Assembly (NCBI RefSeq): GCF_029894125.1
Contig: NZ_JARXYZ010000028.1
Span: forward strand, 1 to 64,000
Direction of reading: 5' to 3'
Length of the DNA stretch: 64,000 nt
From: Kitasatospora sp. MAA19
GTDB lineage: Bacteria > Actinomycetota > Actinomycetes > Streptomycetales > Streptomycetaceae
A program made the translations under genes and the position numbers. How positions within the stretch are numbered: the first letter of the stretch is position 1; every line of letters begins with the position of its first letter. Shown here piece by piece: positions 51,667-61,095 of the stretch. The notes under the pieces were generated by a model, which saw only the letters and a list, made by a program, of their open reading frames with translations, did no database searches and was not told where the DNA came from.

Positions 51667-53124
51667 TCAGGCACCGGAAGGGCCCTGGCCAACCATGGAG
51701 AGCGGATCGACAATGGAGTCGAATGTTTTCTCGTCGACGTGACCGCTTGCCAGAGCGGCCTCTTTCAGCGTCTGGTCATTGGCCAGCGCGGACTCGGCGA
51801 TGTGTGCGGCGTTCTGGTAGCCGATGACAGGGCTTAGCGCCGTGACCAACATCAGGCTCTCGTTCACGTACTGCGCGATTTTTTCCTTGTTGAGCTTCGT
51901 GTCATTGACGGAGAACGTCCGGAACTTCTGCATCCCGTCGGCGAGGATGCGCGCGGAGTGGAGGAAGTTTTTAATGATCACCGGGCGCATCGCGTTCAGC
52001 TCGAAGTTGCCCTGACTGCCGGCGAAGGCCACCGTGGAGTCGTTGCCGAGTACCTGAATCGCGATCATCACGATGGCTTCGCACTGGGTCGGATTGACCT
52101 TGCCGGGCATGATCGAGGAGCCGGGCTCGTTCTGGGGAAGCAGCAGTTCGGCGAGCCCGGTGCGCGGACCCGAGGCCAGCCATCGCATGTCGTTGGCGAT
52201 CTTCATCAAGGCCACGGCAAGTCCGCGCAGTGCCCCGTGCGCCCGTACCATCGGGTCCAGCGACCCCTGTGCCATGAACTTGTTCTCGGCCGTGACAAAC
52301 GGTTTGCCGGTTAGCTCGGCAATCTGCGCTGCTACGTCACGGCTGAATCCCTTGGGCGCGTTCAGTCCCGTGCCGACGGCCGTTCCGCCTAGGGCCAGTT
52401 CGAGCAGGCCATGGCGACCGTGCTCGATCTCCGCGATGCAGGCGCGCAATTGCGCGGCATAACCGGACCACTCCTGCCCGACCGTAAGCGGTACTGCATC
52501 CTCGAGGTGCGTACGGCCGATCTTGACGACCTCGGCCCACTCCTCGGCCTTTGCCTCGATGGAAGCGGCAAGCTCACGGGCCTGGGGAAGGAGATGGTCG
52601 TCGACCTCCTGCACGGAGGCAATGTGCATGGCAGTCGGAAAACTGTCGTTGCTGGACTGCCCCATGTTGACGTCATCGTTCGGGGCAACCGGCTGTTGGG
52701 TCCCGAGCGTGCCGCCGAGCAGATACGACGCACGGTTGGAGATGACCTCGTTGACGTTCATGTTGCTCTGGGTGCCGGACCCCGTCTGCCACACGAAGAG
52801 GGGAAAGTGCTCGTCAAGCTCTCCCGCGATGGTCTCCTCCGCGGCCCGCACGATGGCCAGCTTCTTCCACTCGGGCAACCGCCCGGCGCTGGCGTTGACA
52901 AGTGCTGCCGCTTTCTTCACGTAGCCGTAGGCGTGGTAGACCTCCTTCGGCATTCGGTCATCGCCGATGGAGAAGTGGATGAGCGACCGCTGCGTCTGTG
53001 CCCCCCAGTACCGGTCTGCCGGCACCTCGACCGTGCCCATGCTGTCGAATTCCGGTCGCTTTCCGCTGGCCTGGATCCTGATCGGCAGGTCTTTCATCGC
53101 GGGAGTCGACTGGTTGTCGCTCAT
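51667..53124 (-). CDS. fumC: Class II fumarate hydratase
   Basis: 485 residues. Family signature GSSIMPGKVNPTQCE, plus QTGSGTQSNMNVNEVISNRA and TAENKFMAQGSLDPMV, all normally placed. It interconverts fumarate and malate, without Fe-S clusters. The start is the ATG at 53124, which overlaps the malic enzyme stop by 4 nt. It is therefore in an operon with malic enzyme, giving fumarate to malate to pyruvate. Codon and base composition set it apart from the window, suggesting transfer; a chromosomal copy is expected elsewhere. Confidence 0.94.
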   Translation of the reverse strand: MSDNQSTPAMKDLPIRIQASGKRPEFDSMGTVEVPADRYWGAQTQRSLIHFSIGDDRMPKEVYHAYGYVKKAAALVNASAGRLPEWKKLAIVRAAEETIAGELDEHFPLFVWQTGSGTQSNMNVNEVISNRASYLLGGTLGTQQPVAPNDDVNMGQSSNDSFPTAMHIASVQEVDDHLLPQARELAASIEAKAEEWAEVVKIGRTHLEDAVPLTVGQEWSGYAAQLRACIAEIEHGRHGLLELALGGTAVGTGLNAPKGFSRDVAAQIAELTGKPFVTAENKFMAQGSLDPMVRAHGALRGLAVALMKIANDMRWLASGPRTGLAELLLPQNEPGSSIMPGKVNPTQCEAIVMIAIQVLGNDSTVAFAGSQGNFELNAMRPVIIKNFLHSARILADGMQKFRTFSVNDTKLNKEKIAQYVNESLMLVTALSPVIGYQNAAHIAESALANDQTLKEAALASGHVDEKTFDSIVDPLSMVGQGPSGA

Positions 53125-54776
53125 CGCCGGTCCTCCGGATCGCTCGTGGGGTAGACCGGCTCCCACATCGCGTCCTGGACCGCCTGAGTGAGGTTGGCGG
53201 GGGACCTCGTTGCGACACCGTCCTTCGCTGCGGCGCGGGCGACGGCGAGCGCGACCGTCGCGGACGAGGCCCTGAGGTTTGAGACCGGCGGCAGGAGTGA
53301 TGCCCCAGGCCGTGACACATCGACCTGGCTTGCCACCGCTTCGGCGGCAGCGAGCAGCATGTTGTCCGTCACGTGGCGGGCACCGGACACGATCGTGCCG
53401 AGGCCGAGCCCGGGGTAGAGGAGGGCGTTGTTGGCCTGCCCGATCTCGTAGGAGACGCCGTTGTACTCCACCGGTTCGACGGGGATGCCGACTGAGACCA
53501 GAGCCCTGCCCTGGGACCAGGGCAACGCGTCCGACGGCATGACCTCGATGCGACTCGTCGGGTTGGACAGCGGCAGGAGGATGGGGCGCTCGACGCCGGC
53601 GGCCAGCGCCCTCACGACCTCCTCAGTGAACGCGTTGTGAGCGGTAGAAGTACCGATGAGGATGGTTGGCTTTACGTGCTTGACGGTGGTGAGCAGATCG
53701 ATCTCACCGTCAGACCACTCGCTGACCTCGGACTTCGGCCGTGCATACACCTGCTGATAGTCAGGCAGGTCCTGCATGTCGTCGGTCACCAAGCCGTCGA
53801 TGTCCACGAGCCAGATGTTGCTCTTCGCCTGTTCGGGCGATGCGCCGTCACGCAACATGGCTGCGTAGATCTGGTCGGCCATACCGGTCCCAGCGGTTCC
53901 TGCGCCGAAGACCACTAGGCGCTGCTCGCACCAGCGTCCCCCAGTCACCTTCAGGGCCGAGAAGACCGATGCCATGACGATCGCGCCGGTGCCCTGCATG
54001 TCGTCGTTGAAGATCCGATACTTGTCGGCGTTTTCCACTAGGATCCTCCGGGCGTTCGACGGCCCGAAGTCTTCAAAGTGCAGGAGCGCGTTCGGGAACA
54101 ACTCGGACGCTGTCTTGAGGTAGAGAGCGATGAAGTCGTCGTACCGCTTTCCGGTCACCCGTGCGTGCCGGTTTCCCAGATAGGAGGGGCTGTTGAGCAA
54201 CTGCTCGTTATCTGTCCCCACGTCAAGGTTGACGGCGATGACCCGGTTCGGGTGGATGCCAGCCGCGGCGGTGTAGACGGCAAGCTTGCCGATGGAGATG
54301 TCGGCCCCGTTGACGCCCCAGTCCCCGATACCCAAAATCTCCTGGGCGTCGGATACCACGACCAGATCGACGTCGTCCGCACCAAGGCCGAGCGACTCGA
54401 ACGAAGCTCTCACGTCCTCAGGGCGGTCGATCGATAGGTACACCGCGCGCGAGTCGCGGTAGTCGACGGACCACTTCTCGATCGCTTCGCCGACGGTGGG
54501 GTCGTAGACCACGGGCAGCAACTCGTGCAGGTGGTCGGCGAGCAACTTGAAGTACAGCACCTGATTGCGGTCGTGGACCTCATTGAGGTAGATGTACTTG
54601 TGCAGGTCGGAAGGCTGCTGCTGGAGCTGTGTATAGGCCCGGTCGGCCTGCTCATCGAGACTCTCGACAGCTGCTGGCAGTCGCCCGGTGATCCCAAGCC
54701 TCGCCCGCTCCTCCAGGGTGTACGCGGTGCCGCGATTGCGATAGCGATCCTGCAGCACGGTCGGCTTGACAGGCAT
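53121..54776 (-). CDS. NAD-dependent malic enzyme family protein
   Basis: 551 residues. Blocks VVYDPTVGEAIEKWSVDYRD, GWGVNG-like IGDWGVNGADISIGKLAVYT, FEDFGPSNARRILVENADKY, NDDMQGTGAIVMASVF and VVFGAGTAGTGMAD (NAD binding) match the malic/malolactic enzyme family. It decarboxylates malate to pyruvate with NAD; a malolactic variant yielding lactate is possible because the family includes both. It is the first gene of a two-gene operon with fumC, so malate metabolism is the shared theme. Confidence 0.9.
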   Translation of the reverse strand: MPVKPTVLQDRYRNRGTAYTLEERARLGITGRLPAAVESLDEQADRAYTQLQQQPSDLHKYIYLNEVHDRNQVLYFKLLADHLHELLPVVYDPTVGEAIEKWSVDYRDSRAVYLSIDRPEDVRASFESLGLGADDVDLVVVSDAQEILGIGDWGVNGADISIGKLAVYTAAAGIHPNRVIAVNLDVGTDNEQLLNSPSYLGNRHARVTGKRYDDFIALYLKTASELFPNALLHFEDFGPSNARRILVENADKYRIFNDDMQGTGAIVMASVFSALKVTGGRWCEQRLVVFGAGTAGTGMADQIYAAMLRDGASPEQAKSNIWLVDIDGLVTDDMQDLPDYQQVYARPKSEVSEWSDGEIDLLTTVKHVKPTILIGTSTAHNAFTEEVVRALAAGVERPILLPLSNPTSRIEVMPSDALPWSQGRALVSVGIPVEPVEYNGVSYEIGQANNALLYPGLGLGTIVSGARHVTDNMLLAAAEAVASQVDVSRPGASLLPPVSNLRASSATVALAVARAAAKDGVATRSPANLTQAVQDAMWEPVYPTSDPEDRR

Positions 54777-55002
54777 TGATGTCCTTTCGGCGTTTCGTGA
54801 GTGTTGTGCGCTCGTGGCAGTGCATGGCTCGGAGTGTGACAGCCCGGTCCACCGTTGGTCTTCACGAAATGACTGCTGTTGCTTTCCACAACCCGGCCGT
54901 CCTCGGGCACGAGCACTCTTGCAGCAAGGGAGGACGGGCGGTGCGCGACCGCCGGTGCAACTCAGGAACCTCTTCTGCCCGCGGTCACCTGCGGAGCGGG
55001 GG

Positions 55003-55866
55003 TCACTCGGCGACAGGAGTCTCCGGCCTCATCTCGTAGGAATGCCGGATGGCCGGGTGTCGGGTCCCAAGGCCGTCCGTGATCTTGCGCTCCCACGGAA
55101 CCTCCTGAAGATGCTTGGTCTCCTCAAGCATCGACTTGGGCTCCAAATTGCGGTAATTGTCCACTTCGCCGGCAGCGACGGCCGTCAACGTCGCGTAGAC
55201 CGCTTCGGGGTCGAACTGCGCGCGGGGGAAGGAGAGCTTGGAGTAGTCAAAGAGCCGCTGGGACGGGTCATCGTCCCAGCTCTCCCAGGTCTGGAACATG
55301 CGGTCGTTGAACCCGGTCAAGAAGGGGCCAGGGTTGACCGTGGCGACTTCGATGTTGTGTTCCTGCAGCTCGTAGGCCATAGTCTCGGCGATCGCCTCGA
55401 CTGCGTGCTTGGAGGCGGAGTAGATGCCGGTGAACGGGTTGACGTTCAGGCCCTCCCTCGAAGAAACCCAGACGATGCGGCCTGCCCCGCGCTGGACCAT
55501 CTGCTTGGCGATCCCCTGAGTGAGGACCAGGGGCCCGGTGACGTTGACCTCGAACTGGTGCCGAATGTTCGACTCGGGAATGTCTACAGTGGAGCCGCCT
55601 TCGCCGACTCCGGCGTTGTTTACGAGGATTTCCACACCCCAGTTGAGAGCCTTGCGACGGTCACCGTCGTTCGTGACGTCGAGCTTCTCGACCTGAAGCT
55701 CTACCCCGCGCTCGGCTGCCTGCCACTTCAGTGTTTGCACCTGGGCGTAGATCTCCACCCCCGCAATCACGTCGAAGCCCTTCTCCGCCAGGCGCATAGC
55801 GGCTTCGAACCCGAAGCCGGTGCCCGCTCCCGTGATAAGGACCTTCCTGAGTTCCGCATTCGCCAT
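55003..55866 (-). CDS. Short-chain dehydrogenase/reductase
   Basis: 287 residues. The cofactor motif is TGAGTGFGFEAA, with NNAGVGEGG and catalytic YSASK (Tyr and Lys three apart). It is longer than basic SDRs, with a C-terminal extension (LEETKHLQEVPWERKI). It lies upstream of the malic enzyme gene on the same strand, separated by about 226 bp that hold no gene. Part of the lower-GC block; substrate unknown. Confidence 0.88.
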   Translation of the reverse strand: MANAELRKVLITGAGTGFGFEAAMRLAEKGFDVIAGVEIYAQVQTLKWQAAERGVELQVEKLDVTNDGDRRKALNWGVEILVNNAGVGEGGSTVDIPESNIRHQFEVNVTGPLVLTQGIAKQMVQRGAGRIVWVSSREGLNVNPFTGIYSASKHAVEAIAETMAYELQEHNIEVATVNPGPFLTGFNDRMFQTWESWDDDPSQRLFDYSKLSFPRAQFDPEAVYATLTAVAAGEVDNYRNLEPKSMLEETKHLQEVPWERKITDGLGTRHPAIRHSYEMRPETPVAE

Positions 55867-56484
55867 GCCGAGTGCATCCTTTCATGGTGTTGGTCCCGCA
55901 GTCGTCGGCGCTTTGACCGTTCACTGAGAGTCGGCTGAGGCACGCTGAAACGCTGGCTGGCGTGCGCGAGGACGCTCCCTCTCGGGGTGGCAGGCGAAGC
56001 ATTCTGGCCGGGAGCGTTGCACGATTATGATCGACGCATTCCGCTGGGGGCGGCAATCCAAGTAGGCCAATCGGGTATTGGCAGCGCGGGAGGGGGCAAT
56101 GCTCAAGAGCTCATAGCGGTGCGCACCGTAATTGATGATTTCTACTCATAACCCGGACGGGCTCGAAAAAGTGACGGATCGTCTGATCGGTCACCGTCTG
56201 CGGCGGGTTGGTCGACCCGGACGTAAGGCAGGCATGGACTTCCAAGATCGTGGAGTTTTCTTCGCCCCGTGAGCCCGCTGGAAGACCGTTCCGATCATGA
56301 TCCGGACGCGACCTGAAGTTATGCCTAGCCTCCGTGTTTCAGTTGGGCTGGCCTGAGCGGGGTTGATGACATTGCGGAGTCTCCTCGGCTGCGTGTGGGT
56401 CCTGGGCATGCCGAGGGGCCGACGCGGTGGCCGGTGTCTCCAGGAGTCCTCGGTTCGTGGGCGGGTAGGGGCCGGTGTCTTGGT
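55867..56484. other. Intergenic region, no supported gene
   Basis: About 620 bp, A/T-richer near 56100-56160, between the SDR gene and the transposase remnant. It may include the left end of the insertion sequence, but no clean terminal repeat could be identified by eye. Confidence 0.35.
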
Positions 56485-57203
56485 TCAGGTGGCGGGCCTG
56501 GGCAGGGTCTGCAGTCGCGTGAAGGCGGTTGTCAGGTCGTGGCGCCAGGGCCAGGTGGCGGCGATCCGCAGGTGCAGGCGGCGGGCGCCGCGGGTGATGC
56601 GTGCGGCGGCGTGCAGCAGTCGGTAGCGGAGCTTCTTCGGTTCGGCGGTGGCCAACTCGCCGTCCAGGAGGAGTGTCTGGGTCCAGGCGATGAGGTCGAT
56701 GGCTGCCAGTGAGAGTTCCAGCCAGGCTGCGTTGATCTGGAAGTGGCGGGAGGGGAAGCGGCTGAATCCGGTGGTCTTGCCGCAGCGGATGCGGTCTTCG
56801 ATGCGGGCGTGCGCGCGGTGGCGGACCTCCAGTATTTGTAGGGAGCCCTGGCCGCAGGGGGTGTCGGTGAGGAGGGCCTGGTGGCGCATGCCCTCGTCGA
56901 GGTCGAACAGGGAGAGCTGGGCGCGGCGATCGCTTGGCCGCCGTCGGCGAGCATCACCGCCAGATCGACCGCGATCCGTCTCGGGTCGTGCCCGGTGCCG
57001 CGAGGACGCAGTCGCCGCAGGGCCTCGCCGAAGGCGTGCGTGAGGCCGGTGGCCTCGGCGAGATCCGCCAGCAAGCGGGATCCGGCATGGCCGACCACTC
57101 CGCGACCGTCGGTGGAGACGACGAGCCTGGGACGCGACCCAGTCGTGTGCACGTAGAAAGGTGCCTTCCCGCTGGGCTGACAGAGACCTTCGACAAGCCT
57201 CAT
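56485..57203 (-). pseudogene. IS1380-like transposase with deleted centre
   Basis: The N-terminal part (MRLVEGLCQPSGKAPFYVHT, then VVSTDGRGVVGHAGSRLLAD and VMLADGGQAIA) and the C-terminal part (LEVRHRAHARIEDRIRCGKT, then LRYRLLHAAARITRGARRLH) match the two ends of DDE-type IS1380 transposases, normally about 440-470 residues. The middle, including catalytic residues, is missing and the frame changes near 56925. An imperfect 21-bp inverted repeat (57156-57176 with 57207-57227) straddles the start, typical of the element's terminal region. The element is dead. Confidence 0.75.
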
Positions 57204-57340
57204 CTTCCCAGCGTGGAAGGCACTTTCGTGCTCCCGTTCGTGATCCTGGATACAGCCGCACGCGAAACGCGCAGGTGAGGAACAGCGCACGGTCGGCGTG
57301 CGGCCCGGCAACGGATACCGAACAGAGACCCGACGCCACC

Positions 57341-57877
57341 TCAATTTACCGAGGCCGAACAGGAGCGCGGCCGGCGGTCCACGTCGCGAGGACGGCCGGC
57401 AGTACGGCGCAGAGGGGCGCACAGGGCCCCGAGTGCCGGGCTGGTGCGCAGTCGGCCGACGTCCATCAGCAGACCGCCGGTGGCGGAGCCGGCGGCGATG
57501 CCGAGGTTGAACGCCGCGATGTTGAGGGTGGCCGCCAGTGTGCTGGCCGGACCGGCGATCGCGACGACCCGGGCCTGCAGCGCGGGGACCAGCGCGAAAC
57601 CGGCCGCGCCCCAGGAGGCGAGCAGAACGATCGTCAGCGCCCGGTTCGGGCCGGCCTGTGCCACCCCCGCGAGAACGAGCGCGAGGAGCAGCAGGATCAC
57701 CGGGAGCAGCGGCCCGCCGACGGCGACTCCGGCGGCGTAGCCGATGACCAGCAGTCCGGCCGTCGGCACCGGGACCGAGAGCGCGGTGGCCAACGTGGGG
57801 AGCGGGCCGACCACCACGAACTCGGTAGTGCCGATGGCGAAGGCCGCCGCCGCGAGGGCGTACAGGACGGCGGGCAT
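57341..57877 (-). pseudogene. MFS transporter with internal deletion
   Basis: 178 codons. It begins as a normal MFS drug-efflux type protein (AAFAIGTTEFVVVGPLPTLA, first span) and at AGVAVGGPLLP passes directly to late spans (LLLLALVLAGVAQAG, VVAIAGPASTLAATLNIAAF, GSATGGLLMDVGRL). Normal length is about 390-410 residues, so several spans are lost. After SPALGAL the sequence no longer matches. The start overlaps the ester cyclase stop by 1 nt, so it was the last gene of that operon. Confidence 0.75.
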
Positions 57878-58482
57878 CAGTTGTTGACGCCGAGCTGGTT
57901 CATCAGGGTCTGGTTGTCCTCGATGTGCCAGTCCTCGATGATCTTGTCGGTGCCGACGTGCTGGATGTCGATGGCGTTGAAGTCGACGGTCTGGCCCTTG
58001 CCCTGGACGCCGTTGAAGGTGCCGGTGAAGTGGCCGTGGAAGACCATCCGGGCGGTGATCTTGTCGCCGGTGACCAGCACGTCGGACAGCTCGCAGGTCA
58101 GGTCCGGCACGGCGGTGCGGAAGTTCTTCGAGGCGAAGACCGGGCCTGCGGGGCCCTGCGGGCGGCCGGCGGGCAGCGTGTTGTCCTTGAACTGGGGGCT
58201 GATGGCGGCGTCCAGGTACTTCTGCTGCCCGGTGTTCCAGAAGGTGTAGAGCTGCTGGGCCAGGTGCACCTCCTGCGCGGCCCGGCGCTGGCCGATCGAG
58301 TGGTCGACGGTCAGCGACTCGGGCTGGACCAGGTCGGGGGAGCGGTCGATCAGGCGCTGCGGCCAGGCGTGCGTGGAGCGGGTGCCGTCGTCGTGGGCGG
58401 AGGCGACCGCGACGGTGCCGCCGGCCAGAGCGGCGACCGAGGCGGCGACGGCGACGGCGCGGATCAGGGTACGGGAACGCAT
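57877..58482 (-). CDS. Secreted SnoaL-like ester cyclase family protein
   Basis: 201 residues with a signal peptide (RTLIRAVAVAASVAALAGGT, cleavage near ASA). The NTF2/SnoaL-like cone has LYTFWNTGQQKYLDAAISPQ, TGDKITARMVFHGHFTG and EDWHIEDNQTLMNQLG, where the WHIED block usually contributes catalytic acids. It is in an operon downstream of two SDR genes and upstream of the deleted MFS gene. The secretion signal is unusual for SnoaL enzymes, which are generally cytoplasmic. Confidence 0.8.
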   Translation of the reverse strand: MRSRTLIRAVAVAASVAALAGGTVAVASAHDDGTRSTHAWPQRLIDRSPDLVQPESLTVDHSIGQRRAAQEVHLAQQLYTFWNTGQQKYLDAAISPQFKDNTLPAGRPQGPAGPVFASKNFRTAVPDLTCELSDVLVTGDKITARMVFHGHFTGTFNGVQGKGQTVDFNAIDIQHVGTDKIIEDWHIEDNQTLMNQLGVNN

Positions 58483-58519
58483 GAGAGTACTCCTAGGAAG
58501 AGAAGGTGACGGCGGTGTG

Positions 58520-59302
58520 TCAGAGCTGGCGCAGGGCGCCGCCGTCGACGGCCCACTCCGCGCCGGTGATCTGGCGGGCGAGGGGGGAGAGCAGGTACGT
58601 GATGACGCGGGCGACGTCTTCCGGGGCGCCCAACCGTGCCGTGGGCAGCCGCCGGACCTCGCGCACGAAGTGGTCGATCGCGGCGTCCGGCTCCAGGCCG
58701 AACTGGGCGCCGAGCTGCTCGGCGAACCCACCGGGGGCATCCCACAGCCGGGTCCGGGTCGGGCCCGGCGAGACCACGTTGGAGCGCACACCGTGCGGGC
58801 CGAACTCGACCGCGAGTGCCTTGGAGACCGAGAGCAGGGCGGTCTTCGCTGCCGCGTAGTCCACCAGCGGGACGTCGGGCAGCCGGGCGGCCTCGCTGGT
58901 GACGTGGACGAGGGAGCCGCCGCGCTCCAGCAGCGCGGGCAGGGCGGCCCTGGTCATCCGCACGCAGGAGTGGAAGTTGAGGTCGAAGGTCCGATGCCAC
59001 TGCTCGTCGGCGACGTCGAGGAAACCGGTCCGGGCCTGTAGGCCACCCACGTTGTTGACCACGCCGTCGAGCCGCCCGTGCCGGGCCAGCACCTCGCCCA
59101 CCACGCGCTCGGCGGCACCTGGGAGGGTCAGGTCGGCGGGCAGGCCCGTTGTGCGTGGCCCCGATCCGTCGATGCCCTCCGGGTGGCGGGCCACGCCGAC
59201 GACGGTGGCGCCCTCGGCGTCGAGCAGCCGTGCCGTGGCCGCGCCGATCCCCGCGGAGGCTCCGGTGACGAGGAAGACCTTGTCGTGCAGGTGAAGATCC
59301 AT
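58520..59302 (-). CDS. Short-chain dehydrogenase/reductase
   Basis: 260 residues of the classical SDR type. Cofactor motif VTGASAGIGAATARLLDAEG, NNVGG in the NNAG position, catalytic Ser (HVTSEAARLPD), Tyr and Lys in DYAAAKTA. It starts 14 bp after the upstream SDR stop, so they are co-transcribed and both are divergent from the LysR gene at 60144. Substrate not predictable. Confidence 0.88.
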   Translation of the reverse strand: MDLHLHDKVFLVTGASAGIGAATARLLDAEGATVVGVARHPEGIDGSGPRTTGLPADLTLPGAAERVVGEVLARHGRLDGVVNNVGGLQARTGFLDVADEQWHRTFDLNFHSCVRMTRAALPALLERGGSLVHVTSEAARLPDVPLVDYAAAKTALLSVSKALAVEFGPHGVRSNVVSPGPTRTRLWDAPGGFAEQLGAQFGLEPDAAIDHFVREVRRLPTARLGAPEDVARVITYLLSPLARQITGAEWAVDGGALRQL

Positions 59303-59316
59303 CAGTTCGCCTCCCG

Positions 59317-60042
59317 TCAGGCGAGCCGGCCGCCGCCGTCGACGTGCAGCACGGTGCCGGTGACGTAGGGGTTGTCGATGGCGTAGAGGACGGCCTTGAT
59401 CAGGTCGTCCGGGGTGCCGACCCGACGGGCGGGGTTGCGTTCGGCGATGGTGCGCAGGAAGTCCTCCTTGCCGGCGCCGAGTCCGTCCCAGGAGCCGGTG
59501 TCGACGATGCCGGGGGAGACGGCGTTGACGCGCACCGGGGCGATCTCCACCGCGAGGGCCTGGACCAGGAAGGCCAGCGCGCCGTTGGTGGTGGCCATCA
59601 CGGTCCGGGCGGGGGCGGGACGCCAGGCGGCCACGCCGGAGAAGAAGGTGAACGAGCCGCCCTCGCGCACCTGGCCGGCCAGGTGCTTGGCGAGCAGCAG
59701 CGGGCCGATCACCTTGGCCGCGAAAGCGCGCTGCACGTCGGCGAGTTCGAGTTCGGCCAGCGGGCCGTTGGCGGGCATCGCGGCGGTCGAGACCAGGTGG
59801 TCGAACCGGCCGACCCGCTTGGCGAGGGCAGCGATCGAGGCCTCGTCGGCCAGGTCGACCGGGACCACCTCGGCCGGGCCGGCCAGCTCGCCGGCGGTCC
59901 ATTCGAGCTTGCGCGGGTCGGGCCCGGCGAGGACCAGGTCGGCGCCGGCCGCCGAGGCGGTCTGGGCCAGCAGCCGGCCGGTGCGTGAACCGGCGCCGAC
60001 GACGACCAGGCGCTGTCCGGTGAGATCCGCAGAGGTTGTCAT
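59317..60042 (-). CDS. SDR-family oxidoreductase with unusual active site
   Basis: 241 residues. Rossmann motif VVVGAGSRTGRLLAQTASAA, with LAGPDPRKLEW following. The active-site region reads FFSGVAAWRPAPARTVMATT: the Tyr-x3-Lys of typical SDRs is replaced (TVMATTNGA), so it belongs to an atypical group or is catalytically altered. ATG 60042 follows GGGAG at 6 nt. First gene of the operon; the promoter region is shared with a divergent LysR. Confidence 0.8.
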   Translation of the reverse strand: MTTSADLTGQRLVVVGAGSRTGRLLAQTASAAGADLVLAGPDPRKLEWTAGELAGPAEVVPVDLADEASIAALAKRVGRFDHLVSTAAMPANGPLAELELADVQRAFAAKVIGPLLLAKHLAGQVREGGSFTFFSGVAAWRPAPARTVMATTNGALAFLVQALAVEIAPVRVNAVSPGIVDTGSWDGLGAGKEDFLRTIAERNPARRVGTPDDLIKAVLYAIDNPYVTGTVLHVDGGGRLA

Positions 60043-60114
60043 GTCGAACTCCCAAGGAGAGGTAGTGGGCTTGTCCTGACCCTCTCCCGACCTCAACTGA
60101 TGAGTCCAAGGCTT

Positions 60115-60136
60115 GTTTTCTCTCAGCACGATAAAA
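60115..60136. promoter_or_regulatory. Candidate LysR-binding site between divergent genes
   Basis: TTTT at 60116-60119 and AAAA at 60133-60136 bracket CTCTCAGCACGAT, a symmetric A/T-flanked T-N11-A type arrangement in the only A/T-rich part of the 101-bp divergent gap. Confidence 0.3.
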
Positions 60137-60143
60137 TCTGTTT

Positions 60144-61070
60144 ATGGCAACGCTGAGGCAGCTCGAATACCTGGTCACCGTGGTCGACACCGGCTCGTTC
60201 ACACAGGCGGCCGAGTTGCTGCACGTGACGCAGCCGGCCCTGTCCCACCAGATCCGGGCGCTGGAGAGCTCGCTCGGCGGCCCGCTGCTGGAACGCCTGC
60301 CGCGCGCGATCCGGCCCACCCCGATGGGCCGCGCGGTGCTGCCGCACGCCCGGGCCGCACTCGCCGAGAGCGAGCGCCTGCACACCGCCGCGCGGCGGGC
60401 GGCCGGACTGGAGGGCGGCGAACTGGAGGTCGCCACCGTCTACTCGGTCAGCCTGGGCATCCTGCCGCCCGTCCTACGCGCCTGGCGCCGACAACACCCG
60501 GGCGTGCGGATCCGGCTGCGCGAATTCGCGCACGCCGACCAACTGCAGGCCGCGATGGCAGCAGGACAGGCCGACCTCGGCATCGGCCCGACCCCGGCCG
60601 ACTGGGAGGGACCGATCCGCGACCTGGGCATCGAGGAGTTCGTCATCGTGCTGCCCAACGACGACCCGCTCGCGAGCCAACCGCCGGGACCGTTGGCACT
60701 GGCCATGCTGGCCGACCGCGCCTGGGTGCGCTACGCCCCCGGCAACGGGCTCGCCGACCTGCTCGACCAAGCCTGCCGCCAGGCGGGCTTCACCCCCACG
60801 ACCGCCGTCCACGCCGAGCAGACCTCGGCCGCACCACTGCTCGCCGCCGCCGGACTCGGACCGGCCCTGGTCCCGGCCAACATCGTCCCCCTGGACTTCG
60901 ACGGCCTGCTGCGCCTGCCGGACCCGCCGGTCCGCCGCACCCTCACCGCCTACACCCGCACCCGGCCGGACCCGCTGACCACCACGTTCGCGGACCTGCT
61001 CGCCCGTCAGGCCTGCGTCGTCCCCACCCACATCCAGGCACTCGCCACAGCACAGAACTCCACCCCGTAA
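60144..61070 (+). CDS. LysR-family regulator of the SDR operon
   Basis: 308 residues. HTH region LRQLEYLVTVVDTGSFTQAA and LHVTQPALSHQIRALE; effector domain from about residue 90 with LGPALVPANIVPL near the end. It is divergent from the SDR/SDR/ester cyclase/MFS operon with a 101-bp gap, the classic arrangement for control of that operon. The ATG has no convincing ribosome site and may be leaderless. Confidence 0.88.
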   Translation: MATLRQLEYLVTVVDTGSFTQAAELLHVTQPALSHQIRALESSLGGPLLERLPRAIRPTPMGRAVLPHARAALAESERLHTAARRAAGLEGGELEVATVYSVSLGILPPVLRAWRRQHPGVRIRLREFAHADQLQAAMAAGQADLGIGPTPADWEGPIRDLGIEEFVIVLPNDDPLASQPPGPLALAMLADRAWVRYAPGNGLADLLDQACRQAGFTPTTAVHAEQTSAAPLLAAAGLGPALVPANIVPLDFDGLLRLPDPPVRRTLTAYTRTRPDPLTTTFADLLARQACVVPTHIQALATAQNSTP

Positions 61071-61095
61071 CGCCGACGCAGCACCGGGGCGACCG

